A stretch of 64,000 nt of DNA from Arcobacteraceae bacterium (GCA_023138835.1 JAGLOP010000006.1:62001-126000); one strand, 5' to 3'. Positions 17,316-26,587 are shown, numbered from the stretch's first letter. Translations and numbers: made by a program. The notes: generated by a model from the letters alone, not told the origin.

Positions 17316-17863
17316 TACTTTTTTCCCTCACTCGTTTCTTGTTTAAACTTATAGTCTTTCATTTTTGTCATTATAAGTGTTTTTGTCGGCACATCAAATT
17401 TTTTTAAAAGCTCTAACACTCTTTTTTGTTTTAATCTTACTATAATATCAAATACTTCATTAATTCTACCATTTGTTACCATTGTATTAAAAATATCAAG
17501 CACTACTTTTACTTTCATTTTATCATACATTGTAATTGTTCTATCCACCACTACTCTCGTAATTTCATCTTTTATTTTTTGATTTTCTTTTTTAATATCT
17601 TCTATATCTTTTTTAGTTAACTCAATTTTTGCTAAAATATTTTCCAACTCTTTCTTATGTTCAAAATATTTAGTCTCTTTTTTATTGTAAAATTCATTTA
17701 AATCTTGTTTTAGTACTATAAGCTCTTGCTTCTCTTTATAGAACTCTCCCTCTTCCATAACAGAAGCACTAGCTAGCGAAAAGTGAAACATGAAAAGTGA
17801 TGCAAGAGCAAAGCGAATAAATCCTGCTCGCAGGCAAAAATACCCTATTGTAAATTTTTGCAT
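17315..17863 (-). CDS. MotE-like periplasmic flagellar chaperone
   Basis: The track start at 17893 would overlap the fliJ-like gene. The ATG at 17863 follows its stop with one base between (TAATATG) and gives a signal peptide ending near SLASASV. The mature protein is a long coiled coil (KKDIEDIKKENQKIKDEIT) and then a helical MgtE-N-like domain with VVLDIFNTMVTNGRINEVFDIIVRLKQKRVLELLKKF. This matches MotE-type chaperones, which help assemble PflA/MotB-associated motor scaffolds in epsilonproteobacteria and relatives. The signal-peptide DNA is notably richer in G/C and in short repeats than its surroundings. Confidence 0.7.
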   Translation of the reverse strand: MQKFTIGYFCLRAGFIRFALASLFMFHFSLASASVMEEGEFYKEKQELIVLKQDLNEFYNKKETKYFEHKKELENILAKIELTKKDIEDIKKENQKIKDEITRVVVDRTITMYDKMKVKVVLDIFNTMVTNGRINEVFDIIVRLKQKRVLELLKKFDVPTKTLIMTKMKDYKFKQETSEGKK

Positions 17864-17864
17864 A

Positions 17865-18269
17865 TTAGCTTGCTTTCCATTTGGCTTGTACATATTCAGC
17901 AGCAGTTTCTTCTTCGGCTTTGATCATTTTTTTAAATCTCTTTTTCTCTTCTTCATCTTTTATATATTTAAATTGTTCAGTTTCTTTATTTAACTCAATT
18001 ATGAGTTTATTATACTTTTCAACCTCTAAAAGAAGATATGATTTTCTTTGGTTTAATTTTATAATATGACTTTTCATAGTATTTTTATGAATAGCCAAAA
18101 CTTTAAAATCACTTATAGCCCCAATAGCTTGAACAGTAGCAGTTGAAATACTTTTATATGTAATTTCTATCTCTTCATCTAATGAATCAATATTAGCTAA
18201 CAGTTGTTGTCTTTGAAGAAGTTGTTGATTGGTCTGTAGTTTTTTGAGATTATATAATTTATTTATCAT
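17865..18269 (-). CDS. fliJ: FliJ-like coiled-coil protein
   Basis: This 134 aa protein is almost entirely alpha-helical and heptad-rich. It ends in a lysine/glutamate-rich helix (EEEKKRFKKMIKAEEETAAEYVQAKWKAS). Size, coiled coil and position between fliQ and the motE/fliL genes fit FliJ, the export-gate coiled-coil component that activates the proton-driven export gate together with FliI. FliJ proteins are poorly conserved, so context carries much of the call. Confidence 0.65.
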   Translation of the reverse strand: MINKLYNLKKLQTNQQLLQRQQLLANIDSLDEEIEITYKSISTATVQAIGAISDFKVLAIHKNTMKSHIIKLNQRKSYLLLEVEKYNKLIIELNKETEQFKYIKDEEEKKRFKKMIKAEEETAAEYVQAKWKAS

Positions 18270-18532
18270 TTAGTATACCCAAAATTTAAAATCATATTCC
18301 AAAGTTCAAGAGTATATGCTTCAATATGATCTCCAATCCAAGGTAAAGATATAACGATAAATACAGATACAATTATCATTTTTGGTACAAAAGACAATGA
18401 AGCATCACTAATTTGCGTAACGGCTTGAAATATACTGATAATCAAACCTATTACCATACTTACAATAAGCGATGGCAACCCTAATAGAAGAATGATTTTT
18501 ACCGTGCTTTGGGAGATACCGATTAAATCCAT
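18266..18532 (-). CDS. fliQ: Flagellar export gate protein FliQ
   Basis: FliQ is a small inner-membrane component of the flagellar type III export gate with two hydrophobic helices. The 88 aa protein matches in length and sequence: IGISQSTVKIILLLGLPSLIVSMVIGLIISIFQAVTQI and then SFVPKMIIVSVFIVISLPWI. It overlaps the fliJ-like gene by four bases (ATGA-type coupling). FliP and FliR, its usual partners, are not in the window. Confidence 0.95.
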   Translation of the reverse strand: MDLIGISQSTVKIILLLGLPSLIVSMVIGLIISIFQAVTQISDASLSFVPKMIIVSVFIVISLPWIGDHIEAYTLELWNMILNFGYTK

Positions 18533-18533
18533 A

Positions 18534-18806
18534 TTAACTCTTAACTTTTATCGATATCTCCAGAGTTTTACCATCTATTAGCTGTTTTAATAATTCAATA
18601 ATATTATTGGCATTTGATGAATCTAAATTCATTTGCACTACATCATTTTCTTTTATTTTAACTGCAACTTGTGGTTGTTCAACTCTAGAAACTTGTTCAA
18701 CTCCAGCAGCGTCTTGATTAGAAGATATCGGATTACCCCCCATATCTGACAATGCCGCGACTATATCATCTTCATTAATCTCATCTAATTGTGTTGCTTG
18801 GGCCAT
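18534..18806 (-). CDS. Small acidic protein with FliM-like N-terminal motif
   Basis: Unrecognised 90 aa cytoplasmic protein. The N-terminus carries INEDDIVAALSDMGG, which resembles the N-terminal LSQDEIDALLN peptide of FliM and is echoed at the C-terminus of the upstream neighbour (MREDDIVSALSQ). A low-complexity linker of about 25 residues follows, then a compact C-terminal region (NIIELLKQLIDGKTLEISIKVKS). It lies between fliQ and the other small protein, one base from each. A switch- or export-related accessory role is possible, but no function is established. Confidence 0.6.
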   Translation of the reverse strand: MAQATQLDEINEDDIVAALSDMGGNPISSNQDAAGVEQVSRVEQPQVAVKIKENDVVQMNLDSSNANNIIELLKQLIDGKTLEISIKVKS

Positions 18807-19256
18807 TTATATCTCCTTCTCATGTATCTGTGATAATGCTGAGACTATATCATCTTCTCTCATCTCATTTATTTTTGTTATCTCATTTATATTATATGTT
18901 TCAAGTCTGTTAAGAATATATTGCGCAATACTGGCAACATCGTCTAATTCTACCTTTATAGCTATCTCATGCTGTTCTAAAAAATCTTTTTCAATACCAT
19001 CTTTTGGATTTAAAAATTTTAAATATTTAGTCAAAAAGTTATTATCTATCAATCTCTGACTATCAATAAGAAATATACTGTCAGAATTTAATTCAATAAT
19101 ATTCTTCAGTTCTTCCGCTGTATCAACTTCTATAATTTTACCAAAAAGTTCATTTAATTCGGCAACTTCATTGAGTTTGTCTTTGATACTGTCTTTTGCT
19201 AAAACTTTTGAAATCTCCTTTTTAAAAGATTCCCTACCGTAAATATAAATATTCAA
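18807..19256 (-). CDS. Uncharacterised protein at head of flagellar operon
   Basis: Unrecognised 149 aa soluble protein starting at a TTG (19256). The first ~110 residues have an alternating alpha/beta pattern (MNIYIYGRESFKKEI, then SDSIFLIDSQRLIDNNFL) that could be a receiver-like or Rossmann-like fold. The C-terminal tail holds MREDDIVSALSQ, the same motif found at the N-terminus of the next protein. It is the first gene of the minus-strand flagellar block. A TATAAT box lies about 27 bp upstream of the start. Confidence 0.6.
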   Translation of the reverse strand: MNIYIYGRESFKKEISKVLAKDSIKDKLNEVAELNELFGKIIEVDTAEELKNIIELNSDSIFLIDSQRLIDNNFLTKYLKFLNPKDGIEKDFLEQHEIAIKVELDDVASIAQYILNRLETYNINEITKINEMREDDIVSALSQIHEKEI

Positions 19257-19349
19257 AAAAAACCTTTGATTAATTTCTAACTATTATACCATTTTTTATA
19301 AAATTTTAGATAAAATGTTAAATATTCATATTTTACAGGAAAATTTTAT
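19257..19349. promoter_or_regulatory. Divergent flagellar promoter region
   Basis: This 93 bp gap separates the two flagellar transcription units. On the minus strand a TATAAT box lies at 19283-19288. On the plus strand a GATAAAAT-like -10 lies near 19310-19317, with CAGGAAAA as RBS before the TTG start of flgI. No clear sigma-54 (TGGCAC-N5-TTGC) site is visible. Confidence 0.5.
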
Positions 19350-20402
19350 TTGAAAAAAATTATATTAATTTGTATTCTTACAAATCTTATTTATGCACAG
19401 ACAATCAAGGACATTTCAAATATAGTTGGAATTAGAGACAATCAACTTATTGGATATGGTTTGGTAGTCGGTCTTGCAGGTACCGGCGATAAAAGTCAAT
19501 TTACTATGCAGTCATTACAAAACTTGCTTAGAAACTCTTATATAAAAATTCCAGCAGCATCAATTAAATCAAAAAATGTAGCTACTGTTATGGTGACAGC
19601 TATTTTGCCTCCGTTTTCAAGACAAGGTGATAAAATTAAAATCGAAATATCATCAATTGGTGATGCAAAATCAATTGATAAAGGTAAATTATTATTAACT
19701 CAACTCAAAGGTATAGATGGTCAAGTATATGCTATAGGACAGGGAAAAGTAATAGGTACTACTGATAATCCAACTACTGGTTATATTTATGATGGAGCAA
19801 ATATTGAAAATGAACTTGATTTTGCTATTAAAGATGAAAAAAATCTAACAATCAGCTTAATAAAACAAGATGCCAAAAATGCAAGTATAGTAGAGAAAAA
19901 AATAAATGAGAAATTTAAATTAAATATTGCACAAGCAATTGATACAAGAACTATTCAAGTAAATAGACCAATAAATATCTCTATGGTTTCATTTATAGCA
20001 ACGATTCAAGACATACAAATAGATTCTAATTTTAGAAAAAAAATAATAATAGATATCTCAAAAGGTTTAATTGTAGCAGGTGCTGATATTATCGTACATC
20101 CCGTTACCGTAACTAGAAAAGATTTTACTTTAAGAATTAAAAATATAAAAGTGACAGATGATCAGTGGGATAATCCGGCAACAAATAAAGGTAAAGATAT
20201 AGGGGATGATGTAAGAATTGGGAATAAACCTGTAGAAATAAATTTAAATAATGCACTTATAAATACAAAAGGACTCCCTACGGTTTCAGACTTAATGAGA
20301 GCTATGAAAGTTATGAAGTTGGATATCCAAGATATAATAGAAACTATCCAAACATTAAAAGAGCTGGGCGCAATAGAAGCCCAAATCGAAACGGTGAGAT
20401 AA
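19350..20402 (+). CDS. flgI: Flagellar P-ring protein FlgI
   Basis: FlgI forms the periplasmic P ring around the rod. The 350 aa protein begins with a signal peptide ending near LIYA. The conserved FlgI start follows (IKDISNIVGIRDNQLIGYGLVVGLAGTGDKS), then ATVMVTAILPPFSRQGDKI. The start codon is TTG, supported by a CAGGAAAA RBS. It opens a plus-strand run that continues through fliM directly into legionaminic acid synthesis, so ring assembly and glycan synthesis are likely cotranscribed. Confidence 0.95.
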   Translation: MKKIILICILTNLIYAQTIKDISNIVGIRDNQLIGYGLVVGLAGTGDKSQFTMQSLQNLLRNSYIKIPAASIKSKNVATVMVTAILPPFSRQGDKIKIEISSIGDAKSIDKGKLLLTQLKGIDGQVYAIGQGKVIGTTDNPTTGYIYDGANIENELDFAIKDEKNLTISLIKQDAKNASIVEKKINEKFKLNIAQAIDTRTIQVNRPINISMVSFIATIQDIQIDSNFRKKIIIDISKGLIVAGADIIVHPVTVTRKDFTLRIKNIKVTDDQWDNPATNKGKDIGDDVRIGNKPVEINLNNALINTKGLPTVSDLMRAMKVMKLDIQDIIETIQTLKELGAIEAQIETVR

Positions 20403-20403
20403 T

Positions 20404-21504
20404 ATGGCTGAATTTTTAAGTCAAGATGAAATTGATGCGCTTTTAAATATAGCAGAAGAGGGTGAAGACCTTGATGCTGTTGAGGATGAAACAAGTTCTT
20501 TAGGTAAAGAAAAAAGTTATACAATTTATGACTTCAAAAAACCAAATAGAATTTCATCAGACCAGATGAAAGCATTCAATGCTTTACATGATAAGATGCT
20601 TCGTACTACGATAACTGACCTCTCCGCAATGCTTAGAAAAATAGTAGATATAAAAGTATACAGTATAGAGCAAATGACTTATGGGGAATTTATACTCTCT
20701 ATTCCACAAATCACAAGTTTAAATACACTTTCTATTAAACCGCTTGAAGGTCGAATAGTAATAGAATGTAACCCTGGTATTAGTCATAAAATCATTGCCG
20801 AACTTTTGGGTAATGGGGGAAGTACACTTAGTAACAGCGAAAGAGAATTGACTGAAATAGAGATGAATATTTTTGAACATTTTTATCAACTTATTGTTAA
20901 TCATATGAAAACTGCATGGGAAGAAGTGGCTACAATAAATTTTAAAATAGAAACAAGAGAAACAAATGCAAATGCTATTCAAATCATTTCTGATCATGAA
21001 ATTATTTTATTGGTTGTATTTGAAATAACAATAGAAGAGGAGAGTGGATTCTTATCTATTTGTTATCCTATCTCATATATTGACCCTTTATTAAATAAAA
21101 TTGTCGAAAAGATATTTGCGGAAGGTCGAAGTAAAAGTATAAGCAAGAAAAAAGACATTAACACTTTAATATCAGGTGCACAGATGAAAGTAGAAGCTAT
21201 GATGGCTGAAACTGAACTAAGTATGCAAGAACTTTTAAACTTAAAAAAAGGGGATACAATACTCTTTAGTAAAAATGCGACAAGTGCATCATCTAGAGTA
21301 TATATTAACAATAAAGAAAAATTTGCCGCTATTTCAGGTATCTCCAATAATAGAAAAGCGGTACAAATCAAAACTAATATTGACCATGAGAAACAAGAAA
21401 CACTTATAGAATTAAAACAATTACGAGAAGAGAGAGAGACTGCTTTGAAAAAAGCAAATGAAGCTATTGCAAGACTGCTTAATACTAAAGATGATTTTTC
21501 TTAG
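20404..21504 (+). CDS. fliM: Flagellar motor switch protein FliM
   Basis: FliM is the middle subunit of the C-ring switch and binds CheY-P through its N-terminal peptide, seen here as FLSQDEIDALLNIAEEG. The middle domain carries a variant of the FliM GGXG region (ELLGNGGSTLSNSERELTEIE). The C-terminal SpoA domain contains LNLKKGDTILFSKNA. A 30-40 residue helical tail (KQLREERETALKKANEAIARLL) extends beyond the SpoA domain. It starts one base after the flgI stop, and legB follows after 10 bp. Confidence 0.95.
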   Translation: MAEFLSQDEIDALLNIAEEGEDLDAVEDETSSLGKEKSYTIYDFKKPNRISSDQMKAFNALHDKMLRTTITDLSAMLRKIVDIKVYSIEQMTYGEFILSIPQITSLNTLSIKPLEGRIVIECNPGISHKIIAELLGNGGSTLSNSERELTEIEMNIFEHFYQLIVNHMKTAWEEVATINFKIETRETNANAIQIISDHEIILLVVFEITIEEESGFLSICYPISYIDPLLNKIVEKIFAEGRSKSISKKKDINTLISGAQMKVEAMMAETELSMQELLNLKKGDTILFSKNATSASSRVYINNKEKFAAISGISNNRKAVQIKTNIDHEKQETLIELKQLREERETALKKANEAIARLLNTKDDFS

Positions 21505-21514
21505 GAGATAAATA

Positions 21515-22504
21515 ATGTTTAATAATAAAACTATACTAGTTACCGGAGCAGATGGTTTTATTGGGTCACATCTTGTTGAACTATTAGTAAAAAACGGTGC
21601 AAATGTAAAAGCACTTAGTTTATATAATTCATTTAATTATTGGGGCTGGCTTGAAGATATTGATTGTTTAGATAAAATAGAAGTTTTAAATGGTGATATA
21701 AGAGATCCTCACTATTGTAAAATGATTACAAAAAATATAGATATCGTTTTTCATTTAGCAGCACTTATTGCAATCCCTTACTCTTATGTTGCACCAAGTA
21801 GTTATGTAGATACAAATATCAACGGAACTCTAAATATTGTACAAGCTTGCTTGGAAAATAATGTTCAAAGAGTAATTCATACTTCAACTAGTGAAGTTTA
21901 TGGAACTGCACAATATATTCCAATAGATGAAAAACACCCGCTTCAACCACAAAGTCCATATAGTGCCTCTAAAATTGGCGCTGATAATATGGCTATGAGT
22001 TTTTATAACTCTTTTGAATTACCGGTTACAATTGCCAGACCTTTTAATACCTATGGTCCTAGACAAAGTGCAAGAGCAGTTATACCAACTATTATCACAC
22101 AAATTGCCAATGGTGCAAAAGAGATAAAGCTAGGGGATATAAGTCCAACTAGAGATTTTAATTATGTAGAAGATACTTGTAATGGATTTATAGCATTGGC
22201 ACTTAGTGATAAAACTATTGGAGAAACTGTAAATATTGGTTCAAATTTTGAGATAAGTATAAAAGATACGTTAAATTTAATTAAAGATATCATGAATAGT
22301 GATGTTCAATTTATAACAGATGAGAAAAGGATAAGACCAAAGAACAGTGAAGTACATAGACTTTGGTGTGATAATACTAAAATAAACAATTTGACTGGAT
22401 TTGAACCACAATATTCTATAAAAGATGGACTAACCAAAACTATTGAGTGGTTTAAAATAAAAGAAAATTTAGCTAAATACAAATCAGATATTTATAATGT
22501 ATAG
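21515..22504 (+). CDS. legB: LegB-type nucleotide-sugar 4,6-dehydratase
   Basis: This is an extended SDR enzyme of 329 aa with the NAD-binding motif TGADGFIGSH and catalytic YSASK preceded by STSEVYG. In C. jejuni, LegB converts GDP-GlcNAc to the 4-keto-6-deoxy sugar, the first committed step to legionaminic acid. The assignment rests on the following LegC-LegH-LegI-LegG-PtmE-LegF set. The stop overlaps the legC start by eight bases. Confidence 0.88.
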   Translation: MFNNKTILVTGADGFIGSHLVELLVKNGANVKALSLYNSFNYWGWLEDIDCLDKIEVLNGDIRDPHYCKMITKNIDIVFHLAALIAIPYSYVAPSSYVDTNINGTLNIVQACLENNVQRVIHTSTSEVYGTAQYIPIDEKHPLQPQSPYSASKIGADNMAMSFYNSFELPVTIARPFNTYGPRQSARAVIPTIITQIANGAKEIKLGDISPTRDFNYVEDTCNGFIALALSDKTIGETVNIGSNFEISIKDTLNLIKDIMNSDVQFITDEKRIRPKNSEVHRLWCDNTKINNLTGFEPQYSIKDGLTKTIEWFKIKENLAKYKSDIYNV

Positions 22505-23633
22505 TTCAACTGTTGATTTTATCAAACAACTTTATCCCAATAAAGACTTTATACCTTTACATGAACCTAAATTTGCAGGAAATGAAAAAAAATATTTAAA
22601 CGACTGCATAGATTCAACCTTTGTATCAAGTGTTGGAAAATATGTAGATATATTTGAAAAACAGTTTGCTAAAAAAGTTGGTACTAAATATGCTATTGCA
22701 ACTATAAATGGAACTTCTGCTTTACATATCACACTATTACTTGCCGATGTTAAAAAAGATGATGAAGTGATAACTCAACCACTGACATTTGTAGCAACTT
22801 GTAATGCTATTAGTTACTGCGGTGCAAAACCGATTTTTATTGATGTTGATTTAGATACTATGGGATTGAGTCCCAAATCATTAAAAGAATTCTTAAAAGA
22901 AAATTGTGAGATTATTGATAATAAATGTATAAATAAAACTACAGGAAAAATTATAAAAGCTTGTGTACCTATGCACACTTTTGGTCATCCTTGTAAAATA
23001 GATAAGATTCAAAAAATTTGTAAAAAATGGAAAATAACTTTAGCAGAAGACAGTGCTGAGAGTTTAGGAAGTTTTTATAAAAACAAACACACTGGCACTT
23101 TTGGAAAACTTGGAGTTTTTAGTTTTAATGGAAATAAAATAATAACCTCAGGTGGCGGAGGAGTAATAGTAACTAATAATAAAAAATTAGCCGCAGAAGC
23201 AAAACATCTTACAACTACATCAAAAATACCTCATCAATGGAACTATTCACATGATAAAATTGGGTATAACTATAGAATGCCTAATTTAAATGCCTCATTA
23301 TTAGTTGCACAACTTGAACAATTAGATAACTTTTTAAAGTCTAAAAAAGAATTAGCAAAAAGATACGATAAGTTTTTCAAAAATAATAATATTAAATTTA
23401 TAAAACAACCAAAAAATTCAAACTCAAATTATTGGCTGCAATCAATTATGTTAAAAAATAAACAGCAACGAGATATATTTTTAAAATATACAAATAAAAA
23501 TGGTGTGATGACAAGACCTATTTGGTCTTTAATGAATCAGTTAGATATGTTCAAAGATTGTCAGTGCGGTGAGTTAAAAAATTCTAAATATTTAGAGCAG
23601 CGAGTTGTAAATATTCCAAGTAGTATGACATGA
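22497..23633 (+). CDS. legC: LegC-type PLP aminotransferase
   Basis: This DegT/DnrJ/EryC1-family aminotransferase of 378 aa carries the PLP-lysine region FGKLGVFSFNGNKIITSGGGG and ATINGTSALHITLLLADV. LegC aminates C4 of the 4-keto sugar made by LegB, giving a 4-amino-4,6-dideoxy GDP-sugar. The substrate is inferred from the pathway neighbours. Its stop overlaps the legH start (ATGA). Confidence 0.88.
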   Translation: MYSSTVDFIKQLYPNKDFIPLHEPKFAGNEKKYLNDCIDSTFVSSVGKYVDIFEKQFAKKVGTKYAIATINGTSALHITLLLADVKKDDEVITQPLTFVATCNAISYCGAKPIFIDVDLDTMGLSPKSLKEFLKENCEIIDNKCINKTTGKIIKACVPMHTFGHPCKIDKIQKICKKWKITLAEDSAESLGSFYKNKHTGTFGKLGVFSFNGNKIITSGGGGVIVTNNKKLAAEAKHLTTTSKIPHQWNYSHDKIGYNYRMPNLNASLLVAQLEQLDNFLKSKKELAKRYDKFFKNNNIKFIKQPKNSNSNYWLQSIMLKNKQQRDIFLKYTNKNGVMTRPIWSLMNQLDMFKDCQCGELKNSKYLEQRVVNIPSSMT

Positions 23634-24208
23634 GTAAAAACGAAATTATATTAGTAGGTGGCGGTGGTCACTGTAAAGCTGTTATAGATATTATTGAACT
23701 TGAAGATAAATTTACTATTGCCGGTATTATTGATAAAAAAGAATTGATTGGTCAATATATACTAGGATATAAGATTATTGGTTGTGATGATGATTTAGAA
23801 AAGTTATTTGAAAAATATAAATATGCTATTGTAACAGTTGGTCAAATAAAAACAAATACTTTACGAGTTAACTTATTTAATCAATTAAAAGATATTGGCT
23901 ATAATTTGCCAATTATAAAATCACCGCTGGCATATATTTCAAAACACTCTAATATTGGTGATGGCACCATCATAATGCACCAAGCATTAGTAAATGCAAA
24001 TACAAAAATAGGAAATAATTGTATCATAAATACTAAAGCATTAATTGAACATGATTGTATGATAGAAGATAGTTGCCATATATCTACAGCTTGTGTTATT
24101 AATGGCGGGGTAGTTGTTAAAAAAGATACTTTTGTTGGCAGCAATGTTACTACAAAAGAATATATAGAAGTTGATGGCTTTATAAAAGCCGGTAGTTTAC
24201 AAAAATGA
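23630..24208 (+). CDS. legH: LegH/NeuD-type sugar N-acyltransferase
   Basis: The 192 aa protein has the PglD/NeuD layout. An N-terminal Rossmann-like domain (EIILVGGGGHCKAVIDII) is followed by a left-handed parallel beta-helix of hexapeptide repeats (IGDGTIIMHQALVNANTKIG). LegH acetylates the C4 amine of the GDP-sugar using acetyl-CoA. Another acyl donor is possible given the downstream formyltransferase and deacetylase. ATGA overlaps join it to both neighbours. Confidence 0.85.
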   Translation: MSKNEIILVGGGGHCKAVIDIIELEDKFTIAGIIDKKELIGQYILGYKIIGCDDDLEKLFEKYKYAIVTVGQIKTNTLRVNLFNQLKDIGYNLPIIKSPLAYISKHSNIGDGTIIMHQALVNANTKIGNNCIINTKALIEHDCMIEDSCHISTACVINGGVVVKKDTFVGSNVTTKEYIEVDGFIKAGSLQK

Positions 24209-25200
24209 GTGTATTTATAATAGCAGAAGCCGGAGTCAATCATAACGGCTCAATACAACTCGCAAAAAAATTAATAGATGTTGCTATTGATGCCGGGGCA
24301 GATGCTGTAAAGTTTCAAACATTTAAAACTGAAAATCTAGTATCAAAAGATGCACAAAAAGCCAACTATCAAAAGGAAACTACTGATTCAAAGGAATCTC
24401 AGTTTGAGATGATAAAAAAACTAGAATTAGACGTGGATACTCATATTGAACTTATCAATTATTGTAAAACTAAAAATATTATATTTTTATCAACTCCATT
24501 TGATTTAGATAGTGTTGATCTACTTAATAATTTAGAATTAAATATATTTAAAATACCAAGTGGAGAGATTACAAATTTACCAATTTTACGAAAAATAGGA
24601 AATTTAAATAAAAAGATTATTTTGTCAACGGGTATGGCAACACTAGAAGAAATAGATGATGCGTTTAATATATTAATAACTGCCGGTACAAAAAAAGACA
24701 ATATCACAATACTGCATGCAACTACAATGTACCCTACTCCATATCAAGATGTAAATCTAAAAGCTATGGTAACTATAGGAAATAATTTTGATGTAGCTTT
24801 TGGATATAGTGACCATACTTTAGGGATAGAAGTTGATATAGCAGCTGTTGCTATGGGCGCTAGTGTAATTGAAAAGCATTTTACTTTAGATAATAATATG
24901 GAAGGTCCTGACCATAAAGCGAGTCTTGAACCAAATGAATTAAAAAATATGGTAAAAAGTATTAGAAATATTGAGTTAGCTTTAGGAGATGGGATTAAAA
25001 AACCAAGTCCTAGTGAAACTCCTAATATTGAAGTTGTCAGAAAATCTATAGTAGCTTCTTGTAATATTAAAAAGGGTACTATACTAACGGAAAATAACAT
25101 AACTGTAAAAAGACCGGCAACTGGGATAAATCCAATGCTTTGGGATAGTATTATAGGAATTTATGCCGCAAAAGATTATAACAAAGATGAATTAATATGA
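24205..25200 (+). CDS. legI: Legionaminic acid synthase (NeuB family)
   Basis: LegI condenses PEP with 2,4-diacetamido-2,4,6-trideoxymannose to give legionaminic acid. The 331 aa protein has the NeuB barrel (IAEAGVNHNGSIQLAKKLID, DAVKFQTFK, GYSDHTLGIEVDIAAVAMGA, IEKHFTLD). A C-terminal SAF antifreeze-like domain follows (VRKSIVASCNIKKGTILTEN). The alternative, pseudaminic acid synthase PseI, is close in sequence. The LegG and PtmE neighbours favour legionaminic acid. Confidence 0.88.
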   Translation: MSVFIIAEAGVNHNGSIQLAKKLIDVAIDAGADAVKFQTFKTENLVSKDAQKANYQKETTDSKESQFEMIKKLELDVDTHIELINYCKTKNIIFLSTPFDLDSVDLLNNLELNIFKIPSGEITNLPILRKIGNLNKKIILSTGMATLEEIDDAFNILITAGTKKDNITILHATTMYPTPYQDVNLKAMVTIGNNFDVAFGYSDHTLGIEVDIAAVAMGASVIEKHFTLDNNMEGPDHKASLEPNELKNMVKSIRNIELALGDGIKKPSPSETPNIEVVRKSIVASCNIKKGTILTENNITVKRPATGINPMLWDSIIGIYAAKDYNKDELI

Positions 25201-26585
25201 GAATACTTTTAATAACATACGATAATGAATCATTAATACAATGGTTCCCACAAGGTACAGCATATATTGCTGCAACACTTTTAAAATATGGTCATGAAGT
25301 TGAGATTTATGAACAAGATATACACCACTATCCGGAAAGCCATTTAACACAAAAGTTAAATGATGAACACTATGATATGGTTGGTCTTAGTTTTATTGGT
25401 GGCTATTATGAATATAGAAAAGCACTTCTAATATCTGAAGCTATTAATGCCTCAACACAACGACCATTTTATGTAATTGGTGGATTCGGTCCAACACCGG
25501 CACCAAACTATTTTTTAAAGAAAACCGGTGCGGATGCTATTGTAATGGGAGAAGGTGAAAATACAGTAATCGAACTTTTAGATTTTTTAAAAGAGAAAAA
25601 AGATTTTAAAGATGTACTTGGTATTGCTTATCAAAAAGATGGAAGAGTTTTTATAAATCCAAGCAGACCTCTGATTGAGGATGTTGATTCTATACCGATG
25701 CCTGCATATCATCTATTTAATATGGAACACTATAGATTATTAAGAATGCCGAATTGTTCAAGAACTGACTTTATTATGCCGGTACTTAGCGGTCGTGGTT
25801 GTACTTTTACTTGTAATTTTTGTTATAGAATGGATAAAGGTTTTAGAGGTAGAAGTAATGAATCTATAATTGAAGAGATAAAATACTTACAAAAAAACTA
25901 TGGTATCACTTATGTTGCATTTTCAGATGAATTGCTTATGTCCTCAATTGGTAGGACTATGAGTCTTTGTGAAGATATGATAAAAGCAAATCTAAATATA
26001 AAATGGGACTGTAATGGGCGATTAAATTATGCCAAACCAAAAGTTTTAAATCTTATGAAAAAAGCCGGTTGCGTATTTATAAACTATGGTATTGAGGCAT
26101 ATGATGATCAAATACTTCAAAATATGGATAAAGTACTAACTTGTAAGCAGATAGAAAATGGGATAGTTGAAACACTAAAAGCTGATATTAGTCCAGGATA
26201 TAATATTATCTTTGGAAATATAGACGAAACACGAGAAACACTTATGCAAGGTGTTGATTTTTTACTTAAATATGATGATGGTGCACAGATGAGAACTATA
26301 AGACCAGTTACCCCTTATCCTGGTTCACCACTATATTTCCTTGCTATAGAAAAAGGTATGCTAGAAGGTATAGAAGACTTTTATGAAAGAAAACATACAA
26401 ATTCTGATCTTATGACTTGTAACTTTACAAAATTAACAGATGAAGAATTTTACCAAGCATTAATGGATGCAAATGAAATTTTGCTTGATAATTATCAAGC
26501 AAGAGTTAAAAAGAATACAAGAAAACAACTTGAAGATTTATATTTAAAACATGATGCTTCATTTAGAGGTTTTAGGCAGTCATAA
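25197..26585 (+). CDS. B12-binding-type radical SAM enzyme in the legionaminic acid operon
   Basis: Class B-like radical SAM protein of 462 aa. The N-terminal ~140 residues form a cobalamin-binding-like Rossmann domain (GGFGPTPAPNYFLKKTGADAIVMGEGE). The radical SAM core has the cluster motif GRGCTFTCNFCYRMDKGFRGR, a CX3CX2C. Such enzymes often methylate unactivated carbon or perform other radical chemistry. The gene lies between legI and legG, joined by an ATGA overlap upstream and 2 bp downstream, so its substrate is probably a nonulosonic acid intermediate. That is inference, and no characterised Leg pathway I know of contains such an enzyme. Confidence 0.8.
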   Translation: MRILLITYDNESLIQWFPQGTAYIAATLLKYGHEVEIYEQDIHHYPESHLTQKLNDEHYDMVGLSFIGGYYEYRKALLISEAINASTQRPFYVIGGFGPTPAPNYFLKKTGADAIVMGEGENTVIELLDFLKEKKDFKDVLGIAYQKDGRVFINPSRPLIEDVDSIPMPAYHLFNMEHYRLLRMPNCSRTDFIMPVLSGRGCTFTCNFCYRMDKGFRGRSNESIIEEIKYLQKNYGITYVAFSDELLMSSIGRTMSLCEDMIKANLNIKWDCNGRLNYAKPKVLNLMKKAGCVFINYGIEAYDDQILQNMDKVLTCKQIENGIVETLKADISPGYNIIFGNIDETRETLMQGVDFLLKYDDGAQMRTIRPVTPYPGSPLYFLAIEKGMLEGIEDFYERKHTNSDLMTCNFTKLTDEEFYQALMDANEILLDNYQARVKKNTRKQLEDLYLKHDASFRGFRQS

Positions 26586-26587
26586 AT

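Noticed and set aside
16738-17346. 202 aa plus-strand ORF opposite fliL
   Set aside because: It lies exactly antisense to fliL, and its Ser/Ile-rich composition is typical of a reverse-strand shadow.
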